This document shows, in pieces, positions 38,209 through 49,959 of a stretch of 64,000 nt of DNA (positions are counted from its first letter, which is position 1; each line of letters begins with the position of its first letter). Position numbers and translations under genes: made by a program. The notes under the pieces were generated by a model. It was not told where the DNA came from. It worked only from the letters and a program-made list of their open reading frames with translations, and made no database searches. This stretch comes from Pseudoscleropodium purum. Its lineage: Eukaryota; Streptophyta; Bryopsida; Hypnales; Brachytheciaceae. The stretch lies in the NCBI GenBank assembly GCA_963969395.1, contig OZ017802.1:17763410-17827409 (forward strand). The letters are read 5' to 3'.

Positions 38209-39325
38209 GATTTTTTCAAAGATAAGCTTAAGCAGTGGATTCACCCATCCGCTCTGGCCGCCCGGCTCACTACGTGAGGCAATTCAACAAGTGCGTAGAG
38301 AAGAAAATTATGCATCATAGATTTAAGAAGAAAAATTGTGGTAAGGAAAATACACTTTCACAAAATAAAATTCTAAAATTTTTAAAATAATTTTTGATAA
38401 ACTAGTATGCTGTAATTAATCAAACTTAATAATGGCAATTGATTTTTCATGCACACAAATTTTTTTCAAGAGTTTTTAGCAAGTAGAATGTCAAATTTTT
38501 TTAATAATTTTTTGGTTAAGAAATACACTAATTTCAAAATTTTACTAATTTAAACACTATTGAGTAAAATTTAACCCTAAGTTATTATATTATTATATTT
38601 CACTCAAAAAAATATACTAAAGCTTTTGAAAAAATAATTTATGAAAATTTTATACTGTTTTAAATTCTCAAATTTTTTTTCGAGATTTTTTAATTGAATT
38701 ATAAGAAACATAAAAATGCAAAGTTGTATTATAGTGAGTGGTGGTTAGTTACTTCATTAAATTTGAGAAATTTGAGAAATTGTAAAAAGAATTCTCATTC
38801 AACTTACTAGAAATCCTTATAAAAATTTAACTTGCATCAAAAGTTTTTTTTGTCACTAATAAGTTTGATTGTAAAATATCGAGAAATAAAAAACTATTTA
38901 AAAAAAATTAAATGATCATTTCAGATAAAGGTTTTACTTCAATTAATAAGAAATTAAAAACTATTTTGAAATTTTATATATCAATTTTTAAAAATTTAAA
39001 ATTTAAAATTTGCAAAAAACTCCAAAACATTTTATTTGGGAAGGACATTCTTCATTTCTTCTTCTTCCTCCTCTATAGCTACATTTTTTAGTGTGTAAAA
39101 TTGGTATTATCTAAAAATCTAGATGTCAATATTTTTTCAATTAAATTTATATATACAAAAGAAAATACTCTTTTTCTTGTACAATTTGAATTAAAAAATT
39201 CTAACCATATATGTAAAAAAAATATCAAAGTATAACTATTTCTTGAGAATTGTCAAGCAACCTATTTCTCCCTAAGTGAAAAAAAAAAAAGCGCAGTTGT
39301 CAGATAAGATTATAAAAACCTAAGG

Positions 39326-39345
39326 CCCCCCCCCCCCCCCCCCCC
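39326..39345 (+). repeat. Poly-C run, 20 bp
   Basis: An uninterrupted run of 20 C in AT-rich DNA. Its length is prone to sequencing error. Confidence 0.85.
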
Positions 39346-39829
39346 TCCACCTTCTACTATGGCACTACCATGCAATGTGAATTAAGAAAAAAAATGTTGT
39401 TAAAGTTGCACCCGTTGTATGATTCAAAAAGAAAACAATAATTCCTTTTAAAAAGTCAATAACAGAGTGCTTTGGCTATGTAACATATATGTGTGGTAGT
39501 GACAATAGGAATTTGTTTATGCTTCTTCATATAAACATGTACTTTGTAATATGTAAATCTAATGTTCAAATTGATTAATTTCATTGATTTATGAATTATA
39601 CGTAAAGATTAACTTTAGAAAATGTAATTGGTTGTAGAGATATAACTAAATCTTAATTTATTGAAGGATTTGATTAAATTTTTGTACAATTCATTTGAGA
39701 GAGTGAATTCAAATGAATTCATTTCAAATAATGAATTCAATTTATTAATTTGAGACCAAAGCACGTGTTTTTTTGGAATGCGTAAATATTTAGAGTTCAA
39801 AGACCTTTAAATAGAGGTGAAATTACATT

Positions 39830-40060
39830 GTACATTGAGGTTTTTCAAACTTCATTTTTTTTACCTTAAAACACTTCAAAACTACCATTTCTAAAACAAC
39901 TACATGATTTAGGAAAAAAATTTAGACACATACCAATATTTTTGCCTATTTTATAACAGAAATATTTTAATATTTTAGACATTTCCACTATGTAGAATAT
40001 TAGCGTTTGAATTGGAAAAAAAATTGGGGGGCCTTACAAAAATAAAGGAAAAATTGGGAA
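39830..40060 (+). repeat. Dispersed repeat family A, partial copy
   Basis: Matches the first quarter of the family (AAACACTTCAAAACTACCAT, then TATTAGCGTTTGAATTGG and a GGGGGGCCTTACAAAAAT block in place of GGGCCCTATGAAAAT). Confidence 0.55.
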
Positions 40061-40072
40061 ATACAAAGTGGT

Positions 40073-40990
40073 TTATAAATTGTAATCCACACTTTTATAC
40101 ATCCATTCCTTGTGATTCCTCCATAATTGAAGGAATCCATAGCAAAACATCTTGCTTTCCCACATTTGGGCAATTTGAAGCCTAAGAGATAAATAGTTAA
40201 ATGCCAAAGTCAATTTGCAAATTTTTTGACACATGGGGCATTTTTTGCAACAAAGTGGACAATCTTGTTTTAGTATTGATTTATTTCCTCCATTACATAA
40301 ACATTTTATAATTTTAGCTCCTTCATATATATGTTCATTACTTGATTCCATGAGAATAGGTGCATGTGGATTGCCATTTAGACCTACGCACAATCTATAT
40401 CTTATTGGAGTGATCATACCTTGAGTTGAGTGAAACCCTCTCGTTTATCCCATGTTGGTAGATCAAAATATTCCACCAATTTAGATTGTATATAAATTTA
40501 TTTACCAATAGTTCATGTCAAAATTTGTAAATTATAACATGCATTTGAATTTATTAATAGCTCATTATAGCAAACTCAAGTGATTTTGTAAATAACAAGC
40601 TTTTTAATAAAATATAACATATAAATGCTAAGAAAATAAAAAATTATGTGGAAAAATATCTTATTTTTTAATTCTTATGGTTTTAAAATTATAATATGGA
40701 GAATTGAAAAAATGTATAATAAATAATTTTCATTATAGGATAAAAGATAGGAATATAACACACCTGTTAATACAAATAATTGGCTCAAATTCATTCCATC
40801 ATAGTTTTTAGGATCTTCAAGTTGATTTTTGAAGTTTTCTTGCAAATAAATGCTCCAATATTTTACCTTGTATAGTAATGGATTCGTTGGAATCATCAAG
40901 ATATCCTTGAAAATCTACAACCTTATTCTCAATGGCTTTTGATAGATCCATTTATATCGGAAAATGAAGTGGAATTCTACCATTTATAAA
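40073..40990 (-). pseudogene. Degenerate Cys-rich frame, possible transposase relic
   Basis: The minus-strand frame 40417-40073 reads GAKIIKCLCNGGNKS, then CPLCCKKCPMCQKICK, then FNYLSLRLQIAQMWES, a CxxC pair followed by a YL-L--RLQ-MW-S pattern that loosely recalls zinc-binding segments of plant DNA transposases. Further upstream on the same strand (about 40900-40990) MDLSKAIENKVVDFQGYLDD is open, then interrupted. I cannot name the family; it could equally be chance. Confidence 0.25.
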
Positions 40991-41109
40991 TTCAACCCCG
41001 ACTCACTTGTCGACAACATCTACCTAAAATTCATTAAATGGTATTGGAGGTGAAGTACTTGAATGGATTATTGATGAATTTGTGTGTTCTACAACATTAG
41101 AAGAGTTTT

Positions 41110-41285
41110 GGGGGGTCCAAAAGCTTGTTTCGGGCCTATTCCCCCGTAGCTGTTCCCCATAGCGAGGGGAATGGCCCATTGTCAGAATTTTTTTTTTCAT
41201 TAAAAAAAAAATTTAGTCTCCAAATGCAAAAAAAAATTTGGTCAATGACGTGGTAGGGGCTCGGCCACGTCAGACCGCTGCGTCA
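41110..41285 (+). repeat. Dispersed repeat with TGACGTGG..CCACGTCA arms, copy 2
   Basis: Same block order as 20370-20590. The terminal arms TGACGTGG and CCACGTCA flank a GC-rich loop at ~41247-41272. Confidence 0.55.
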
Positions 41286-42799
41286 AACCTATTTCCTGCA
41301 TTCGTAGCCTATGATAACTCGTAGGCATCCAAAGGCCCCACAAATCTTCTAATGAGGAAAAATTGATGTAGAGAAGAAGAAGGTGGTTAAAAAGAGGAAG
41401 AGGAAGACAATGATGGAGCAAGTAACGAAATCGGTGTTGGATGTAAGGGTCATCTTGCATCTTCTGAAGATTTATCACTATTTGAATTTGCTCTATGTCA
41501 ATAATAAGTTGATCTCAAAACTTTTTTTTCACCAATAAAATATTCTTTGAGACCCATACCTAAAGATAATCACAACAAAATAAAGTTAGATGTAGAATGA
41601 ATGATGTCTAGTAGATTTCAAAAATGCAATGCATTAAGCTTAGAATATTCTTCTTTGAACAATAGAAGAAACCAATTTCAATATGAAGGTATGTTTCCTC
41701 ACTTTATTGGGATTTGTTGATGTAAAGTTTTATATGACCTCCTTTTTGCAAGTAATAAAATTGATACGTTTTGTCACATTGATAGTGTAATTAGACAAGT
41801 ATATATACGTGAAACTTGTTTTAAAGGTGGAAATATACAACTCTAATGTATATCTTTTTTCTATATATAGTCTATACTAAAGTAAAAAAATTCACTTTTA
41901 AGTGAAACACTTCAGTTTGAAACCATTTTCAGTAAAAAATTTTAATAAACATAATGGAATTGGCATCTCTACTAAATCGTTTCATGTTTTTGGACTTCTA
42001 TGGAAGTAGTTATGAATTTTTGAATTGAAATGCAATGGTCATTTAATCCTTTCATGTGTAAGGTCACTTTCCATCACTAAAAAATGTGCTCAAAATTGAA
42101 CAAAAAGTCAACATTTTCACCTCCACTAGTGTACCTCGTGCTACAACAAAAATAAATATAACAAAACTTTCCTAATTTTTAAATTTAAAAAAACTTCAAA
42201 ATTCAATATCTTTCGCACCCTAGGTTCCATCACTATAAAACAAAGCCCCAACACCCCTCCTCTAAAAAAGTTATTGGATTGTATAAGAAATCTCTTTTGT
42301 ACCTTTGTGACATTGCCATAGTCATTATAAAAGTAAAAGTAATTTTTATCATTTTTTAATTCTTTAAAACTTTGAAATTCAATATCTTCTACATTGTAGT
42401 GTAAAGGGTTGCATTTTGGGTACAAATACAAAGCTTTATGCACAAAGGGGTGGAAGGTTTTGTTTTGTGGCGTTTCGTCATGCAATATTAAAGTTAAGCA
42501 TTTTCAAAAAGAAAATATTATTTTATTTAATTATTTAATTTTAAAAAATCCATAACTTTTACACCATAGATTCAAACGACATAAATTTAGCACAATAGAA
42601 AGCCTTATGTACAAAAGAGCACAAAAGTTATGAATTTTCAAAACTAAAAGACAATTTAATTCATAAAAACTTTAAAATTCATTAACTTTTTTCATACTAT
42701 AGGTCCAAATGCTACAAAACAAAGCCACTTGACATCGAAATGTATCAAACAAAACAACAACAACCTAATTCAACCCTTAAAGGACTAAGCTACATTTTT
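41286..42799. other. AT-rich intergenic DNA, nothing recognised
   Basis: Several stretches resemble each other loosely (the AAAACTTTAAAATTCA-type blocks at about 42180, 42360 and 42660), suggesting old repeats. No gene is supported. Confidence 0.5.
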
Positions 42800-43668
42800 G
42801 ACTACATACAAATTTTGGGTAGTTGTGTTTGACTGGAGATTTTTATATTCATAGCCCAAATTTGATTAGAAGGTAGGGATGATAAATATCTTTCATACAC
42901 ACTAAAATTCATGACATTTGGAAATATGAGGTAGAAGTTATAGCCTAATATGTTACTTTTGGGGGTAGATTAGAGAAAATTACTTCTTTCATAACCAGAA
43001 ATTTGAAATTGGTTTTCTAGAGTTATACATATGTGGAAAGTTTTGAATCATTTTATTTTGATTATGAGTCAAAAGTCACGAGAATATTTTGTTTGTGGAT
43101 AGTTATGGATTTTCTATTCTAAAATAAACTTTGAAATCCTATATCTTATCCCAACTTCAATATTTTTGGAAAAAAAATCATAAGATATAAATATTTTATT
43201 ACAGCATTTCAACCATTGAAATTAGCATTTTCCAATTCCATAATTAAATTCTTAATAATTTAGTATTTTAAATTATTCTCTACTACTATCTACTTACTAT
43301 AATTTTTCAAAAATGAAGTACAATTTCAAATGATCTAGAATTTTTCAAGCATATAGCTAACTTGTCTAGGAAAAAAAAATCCAAAGAAACACCACTATTT
43401 GGGTCATTTTTTCATAGAAAAGTGAGCTTGTGAAGTGCAACTACCCTTTTTTTTTCCTAGGACCCCCAAAAATGATTTTAGTGAATTTAAATGCTAATAT
43501 CTTGCAATCCACATGGTGAAAATTTCTGAAATTTTTACCACATATTCTCAAGTTATCACACTACAAGATCTTATGGTTACTTGTATTAAAAAAATTTGTC
43601 AAAAATGTCATACTAGTACTAAAAACGGTAGTTTTAGAGCGTTTTGAGTGAAAATATAGTCATGGAAC
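42800..43668 (-). repeat. Dispersed repeat family A, inverted copy
   Basis: Read on the minus strand it follows 29648-30530 from GACTATATTTTCACTCAAAA through TTGTACTTCA and AGTTAGCTATATGCTTGAAA to the GTAGCTTAGTCC end. Divergence is high but the order of landmarks is kept. Confidence 0.65.
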
Positions 43669-43686
43669 TCAAAATAACTCAAGTCC

Positions 43687-44430
43687 TCAAATACAAGAAA
43701 CTCCAATAGGGAGGGGGTCGTCAAAACAAGGTAGCAAATGCTGCAAAGCAATAGACCTGGAGTTGACGTGGAGGACCAAGGTGGAGGTCCGCCCTTCTTC
43801 AGGGCCGCGCACATGAGGCAAACGGGGCGTTCGACGTCGTATATGAGGGTCGAAAGGTACGGGTTTGCCCATAGTAGCCCTCACAAGGCAGCCCTCATAC
43901 ACTGTGAGACTTCGAGCCTTCACGGAATGTTTATTGCTCCACTTTACCTGATCAGTGATCACTGTTCTTCAAACTGCAAGAATCGCAAGATGAAAGATCT
44001 ATTGCTAAACTTAGAACTGCCATTACTGTGCGCCCTGCAAAACATGATTCTCACCCAACGTCCTCCTCCCACGTTTAACTTGCTAGCAAGCTGTGGTGTC
44101 GGAGAAGGGCTCGTGATGGGACGGACATTGTCCCAGGAGCTGTGGCGGGACAGGCGCTGCAGCGGGACGTTCTGGGGTGGGGGTCTGCCGCGCCGATGAG
44201 CATTCAATCCCTCACGATGCCCTCACCTGTACTCATGCGCGCAGGCCTTTGGACAGGGATCAGACCCAGCCCTCATCCCCCTCCAAAGCCCTCACGAGAC
44301 CCTCACCTGTAATTATGCGCGCAGGTCTTTTGTCAGGGATCAGACCCAGCCCTCATCGGTCCCCATCCGCCGCGCCCCCTCGATCGCACGCCACCGCAGT
44401 CACCACCAGCGATCCCCCAATTGGCTAAAT
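43687..44430. other. GC-rich non-coding region upstream of quinolinate synthase
   Basis: Composition switches sharply from AT-rich to GC-rich about 1.1 kb before the quinolinate synthase start. Long frames occur on both strands with no family likeness, which is expected from composition. It may act as a promoter-proximal region and contains an 80-bp tandem duplication. Confidence 0.5.
44209..44357 (+). repeat. 80-bp tandem duplication, two units
   Basis: Unit 1 (44209-44288) and unit 2 (44289-44357, slightly incomplete) share CCCTCACGA, CCCTCACCTGTA, ATGCGCGCAGG and CAGGGATCAGACCCAGCCCT with few differences. Confidence 0.85.
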
Positions 44431-44833
44431 TTCGCTCGAAATGTAAATCCAGAAAAAATCTTCCGAAAATGAACATTTGACTAATTACCCTGAATCCAGT
44501 CTGGGGCCACTCCCTCCCCGTCCAACTGAAAAAACGAGCACCCTATAGTAGCCCTCTCATTGCGCAACTGGGCCCGGACGGACGCCGTCACGGGGGAAGC
44601 TGCGTACCCAGATCGCCACTTCACGAAAAGGGAAAAACAGACACCCGCCTGAAGGACAGATACCACCACGATCGCCTCTTTTACTCTTTTCTTGGACCAG
44701 GGGTTGTTAGTTTTGGCGATTCTGCTTTGGGTTTGGGTTTGGGCTTTGTTGGAGCGTGTGCAGGGGGACTGTACGTGGGCCGTGGTGAGTGTGCACTTGT
44801 GTTGGGATTCGAGTGGTGGTCGCTGTGGTCACC

Positions 44834-47800
44834 ATGGGTGCCGTCGTGAGGGAAGTGGTGACCTCGACCGTGCTGGCGAATGTGTACTCCGGCGTGGCTG
44901 GAGCGTCTTCTCCTGCGTGGATTGCCAAAGCCGGTGCTTCGTTCGTGGGGCGAATTGGATGCATGCGTGAAGTGGGTTGCGGAAACGCCCTGCGCAGACG
45001 CGCGCAGTTTGTGAATCGCGCGGAGACGAAAGGGCTGGTAAGTGCAAGCTCCTCTGCTCCTCTGCTCCGACGCTTCTGACCTAAGCACCATGGAATTTTT
45101 TTTGTGGTTTACTCTTTCTTTGCCAAAAAGCATTCGTTTTCCCCATCGACGCGATTGAAACGCGGGACCGAGTGTAAACCAATTTCGTGCGATTTGGATT
45201 GCACAGGGTGTCCTACGAAGCGCGTTTGTGGAGCCTGAGTTGTTGACCCCAATTAGTAAAGAAGAGAATGGGCTCCCGAAGTTGCATCGCCTGGTGGAGG
45301 AGGTGGCGAGATCGGGCGACGGCCGTGCGCGCCTGCACCGAATTCTGGAGCTCGCGACGCAGCTGCCGCGTCTGTCCGCCGATGCGAAAGTGGTCGAGAA
45401 TCGAGTGATGGGATGCACTTCCCAGGTGTGGCTCACCGTGGAGGTGTCCAACGAGGGGCGAGTGTATTTCGGAGTGGACAGTGACGCCGAGGTCACGCGG
45501 GGGCTGTGTGCCGTCCTGGTGGAGGCGCTGGACGGGACCTCGGCGGAGGAGGTGCTGGCGGTGCCTGCTACTGCTCTCAAGGGTTTGAACGTTGGGGTGG
45601 AAGCGCAATCGCGGGCCAATACGTGGTCCAATGTTTTGCTCACGCTGCAGAAGCGCACCAGAAAAGCGATGGCGGAGAAAGCAGGATTGTTGAGTTTTGA
45701 GCCGTTTCCTTCTCTGCTCATCACGGCTGATGATATTTCGGCGCAAGGGGATTTTGCTCAAGCACAGGTATTGTAGATTCAAGTTGGCTATTGCCAATTG
45801 TTAATTCTGGATTAGATTTTGGCTTCAATTGCTTCCTGTTTTAATTCTAGAGCTCCCAAGTTTCATCACATTCTTGTAAGGAGCTCCTGACTTGATCTCC
45901 TAATTCAAGGAGCAACCATGGGATACAAGATGCGCTTCTCCTTTGACGTGGTCTGTCGTGACACACATTGTTTTTCATCTTAAGTGCAAGAATTTTGAAG
46001 GAAGCCCTTTATATCAGTCATTTCAATAGCTCCCTGACTAGCTCCTGGATTGACACTTGTTAGCAAGCAGAACTAACAGGCTGTTGAGCACAATTCTCAG
46101 GCATATTGATTGAATCCAAATCACATCCTGTGCTTTTACATGGGTGCACTCGTAGAACAACTTAAGAATGTTATGTTGGGGGTGGAGTGCATTCTGATGT
46201 AATTTTTTTTTCATTTGTTGGTGTCAATTGTATACCGGTGCATACAATAATTGGCTTGTGTTAGTTATTGAGGTGTGTTTGTTGGTTCGTTTTGCAGGCG
46301 AGGTACTTGTCACCTGACAACACCAAAGTAGAAGAACTAGCAACATTGTTAAGGGAGAAGCAGATTGGCGTCGTTGCACATTTTTACATGGATCCGGAAG
46401 TGCAAGGCGTTCTGGTGGCAGCCCAAAAGCTATGGCCACATATTCATATATCAGACTCATTAGTGATGGCAGATCGGGCTGTCAGTATGGCAAATGCCGG
46501 GTGCAAGCACGTTGCAGTCTTGGGCGTAGACTTTATGTCCGAGAATGTCCGTGCAATCCTTGACCGTGCTGGCCATGAAGAGGTATGTCAGAGTATTCTT
46601 TGCAAAATGCCTTGAGCGAATAGGATTAAGAGTAGGATAGGATTGTCAACTTCTCGTGACATTTTTTCATAACTTTCTTGAGTAGTGGCATGGCAACTTT
46701 GAAAACAGTGCCCTGCAAAAGTTAATTAGAGCAAATTCATGCTGAATCTGAGCAAAATCAAGTAAAAGTCAAGTTGCGACATACTGTTACAGTTATTGAC
46801 AATGGCTCATTGGCTTGAGTCACTCTCACTTCTTCGAATTGAGCTCAGCTTTGCTAGGCAAGATGTCAGGAATTCCTTTTCATGCTAATTTAGAGGGTGC
46901 TCAATAAGTGTTCTTTAGAATGTTATAGTTATTGCTTCTTTTTATGTTGCGGGCATTTCATCATTGACTTCATCGTCATTATTTTGCGTTATCCAGGTTA
47001 GTTTGTTCCGTATGTCAGCAGACCACATTGGGTGCTCGTTGGCGGAGGCAGCTGAGAGTGCATCATATATTGAATTTTTGGACAAGGCATCGAAAACGCC
47101 CAAGTCAATGCACGTTATCTACATTAACACGTCGCTTGAATCGAAAGCCCAGGCCCATTCCCGAGTGCCCACCATTACCTGCACATCATCCAATGTCGTG
47201 CAAACAGTTTTGCAGGTGCGGTGACTCTTTATTTTGGAACACCTTGCTTCTTGTGACGAGCTTTGTTAGAAACATATACGGCTTGATATTGAGAGCATGA
47301 ATTTTGAGGTAACATCATAAATTGTGGTTCTCAATCATGTGAGGTCTCCTTATAGTTAATGTGATCATGTCGAAGCCTCCCTGTGTGATCACTGTGATCT
47401 CCCATAAATCTTTGAAATGTACGCTTTATGATGCTATCTAAAAGTTCCTGGATGAGTATAATTTTATTGAATACCTTATTGTTCATTCTACCAGAATTAT
47501 CGAAGTCCTTATATATATTTGATATGATTGCTATGATAGGGTTTTGCCCAGTTGCCGGACTTGACAGTTTGGTACGGCCCAGATTCATATATGGGTGCAA
47601 ATCTTGTTGAAATGTTTCGACAAATGCTATCGTTTGGCGACGATGAGATAGCTGCCATTCACCCATCACACAACAGAGAAACCATCGCAGCACTTTTGCC
47701 ACGCTTAAAATATTTTGAGGTACATGGTCTTTTGATATTATCCCTCTGGTGTTTGATGAGCTTTTTGAAACTTATCTCTTGTGCTCAAAACTGTCATTTT

Positions 47801-49641
47801 AGCAAAATTAGACATTTTCTACAACCTTTAGACAACATCATAAAGACAATCTTCTCCATGATTCATGGGGTCGGCTCCTATGAAGACTTTCCTAGGTATG
47901 ATGGGGTGGCCTTCACTGTGATCATAAGGAGGCCTACCCATGAATCGTGAGACAGATTCTTTATGACGTCTGAAAGATTCTTTTTGAGAGCGTTTTTGAA
48001 ATAGTCGTACTTTAATTACGATCTCTATTTCACCCTCTCAGAAGAGTTGCTGACATTGTCGTGCTCTAATGCAGAATGGTACTTGCGTAGTACACGACAT
48101 GTTTGGCAAGGATGTGGTGGACAGAGTGCGACAAGGTTACGGAGATGCTTTCCAAACTGCCCATTTTGAGGTTCCTGGGGAGATGTTCGCACTGGCCATG
48201 GAAGCAAAACAGAGGGGCATGGGAGTAGTAGGATCAACCTCCAACATTTTGGATTTCATCAAGAATCACGTCTCAGAGTCCCTGCAGCGAGGCTTTGAGG
48301 ATCGTCTCCAATTTGTGCTGGGAACAGAGTCAGGGATGGTAACATCGATTGTAGCAGGGGTGCGTAAACTTTTAGTGGATCATCAGAAAAGTCATGGAAG
48401 TAGCGCAGTAGAAGTTGAGATTGTGTTCCCAGTATCATCGGAGGCTATTAGTGCAACTTCATCTTCAAGCTCAAACGTTGCCTATGAGTCGACTTTTGCA
48501 AAGCTGCCAATCGTTCCAGGAGTAGCTGCTGGGGAGGGCTGCTCTATCAGCGGTGGCTGTGCTTCATGCCATTACATGAAGGTGAGTAAAAGTCTTTTCT
48601 CCAATTTGTTATGATCAGGATTTTCAGTAGAACTAGACAGGATCAGGAACTTGGTAGTAGTTCATGAGGAGGTGTCCCTGTGGTCACAGTGATCATTCGA
48701 AAGCCAACATTTTGAGCTTACAGGAAAGCTCTTTGCCAGGAAAAATAATTTGCTAACCGACAGATTCATCGTGACAGGATTATTCCATGCTCTTAAACTT
48801 TGCAATTTGCATCATGGTTCCTTGTATTGTAGATTGCTTCTCAGTCTTCACTTTACTCGCATGCCTCTTATGATCTGCGGGAATTTGATTCCTTAGTGTT
48901 TAGTAGGACTGAAAGTATCGTCTGACTATATTTCAATTGATCTTGTGTACAGATGAATACTCTAAATTCTCTGCTGCGAGTGTGTCGATTAGTTGAAACT
49001 CCGGGCGAGCCTCTCCTCACCGCTCATCATGCACGTGCTTACACGGACCTGATAAATGGCCAAACACTCGGTGATCTCGGATGCGAGCCCATTCTTCACA
49101 TGCGCCAGTTTCAGGTATTTCATTTTTTTCTGTTTGATTCTTTTTCGGAGGGTGGTGGTGGTGTAGATTAGATTGAAGATACTATTTGCTTCACTTTAAG
49201 GATTTGAACATATGTAGGGGTATGATTTGGGGGAGCGTATCAAGCTGTGGAAAGAGCCCTTTGGGAACGAGCAAAACCTTTTTGAGTTCAAAATTTTATC
49301 ACTCTGTAAATTTCTTGAGCAAGTTTAAAGTGAGATTATAGACTACTAAAATTGACAATATGCAATCCTATTCCGTTCAAACATCACCGACCACATATAA
49401 TTACCGAAAGTCCAGCTGAGTATTTGATAGTCCAGTAGATTAGTTATTAGTAACAAGGGTCAATGTAGGAGATAAGATCAGGTCCCTCATAGTTTTTGTA
49501 TCGTCTGCTTTACGTGTGATGTTTTCCGAAGTGCACATGGACATGGGCTTCAATACGTCAAGCAGGAGTATTCATGGGGTTTTCTTTGTGCAGGCTACGG
49601 GGAGCCTTCCAGACACACTGGTGCAACAGATTTGCAGGTGA
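44834..49641 (+). CDS. QS: Quinolinate synthase, SufE-NadA fusion, plastid-targeted, 8 exons
   Basis: Makes quinolinate from iminoaspartate and dihydroxyacetone phosphate in de novo NAD synthesis, in plastids. Exons: 44834-45037, 45207-45767, 46298-46582, 46997-47215, 47552-47719, 48075-48581, 48953-49114, 49594-49641; all phases close and give 717 aa, the usual plant length. Residues ~1-65 are Ala/Arg/Ser-rich, a likely transit peptide. A SufE-like domain (~85-230) carries MGCTSQVW with sulfur-acceptor Cys138. The NadA part (~256-717) shows VVAHFYMDPEVQGVL, DSLVMADRAVSMA, GVDFMSENV, GCSLAE (Cys363), YINTSLESKAQAHS, TCTSSNVV, GTCVVH (Cys483), GSTSNILDFI, GTESGMVTSI and CSISGGCASC (~635-644), covering the expected iron-sulfur cysteines. 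Oddities: CASCHYMK with His, and HFEV where bacterial NadA has HPEC. The gene looks intact. Confidence 0.94.
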
Positions 49642-49959
49642 CAGATTTATCAAAGGATAAATTGGAGTGTTTGCTTGTTTTCTGTGTGCAACTGGTGGGA
49701 AGTAGAGTAAAGTACGAAGATGGAAAGGCTGTTTTCGCTTTACTAGGCCGCTTTGAAGGATTGAGCAAAAGAAGCTCCTTCGTACAACATAATTTGATGG
49801 ACGTCTTTCCCTTACGTTGTTTATGGATACTCGCATTATTCTGTATTGGTCGACAGTGATTGAAATATGAGTTACCAACTTGTGCACAGTAAAAGGAATG
49901 CAACTCCAATTTGAACCTCGAAGAATGTCTTCTAAATTTTGACTTTCAAGTGTTACCTT

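Noticed and set aside
43687..44430. Frames of 82-153 codons on both strands upstream of quinolinate synthase
   Set aside because: GC-rich composition lowers stop frequency; there are no motifs and frames overlap on both strands.
44681..45797. Long minus-strand frames (up to 347 codons) opposite quinolinate synthase exons 1-2
   Set aside because: They overlap well-supported plus-strand exons with matching splice phases, have repetitive Ser/Pro/His/Arg composition and no family likeness.
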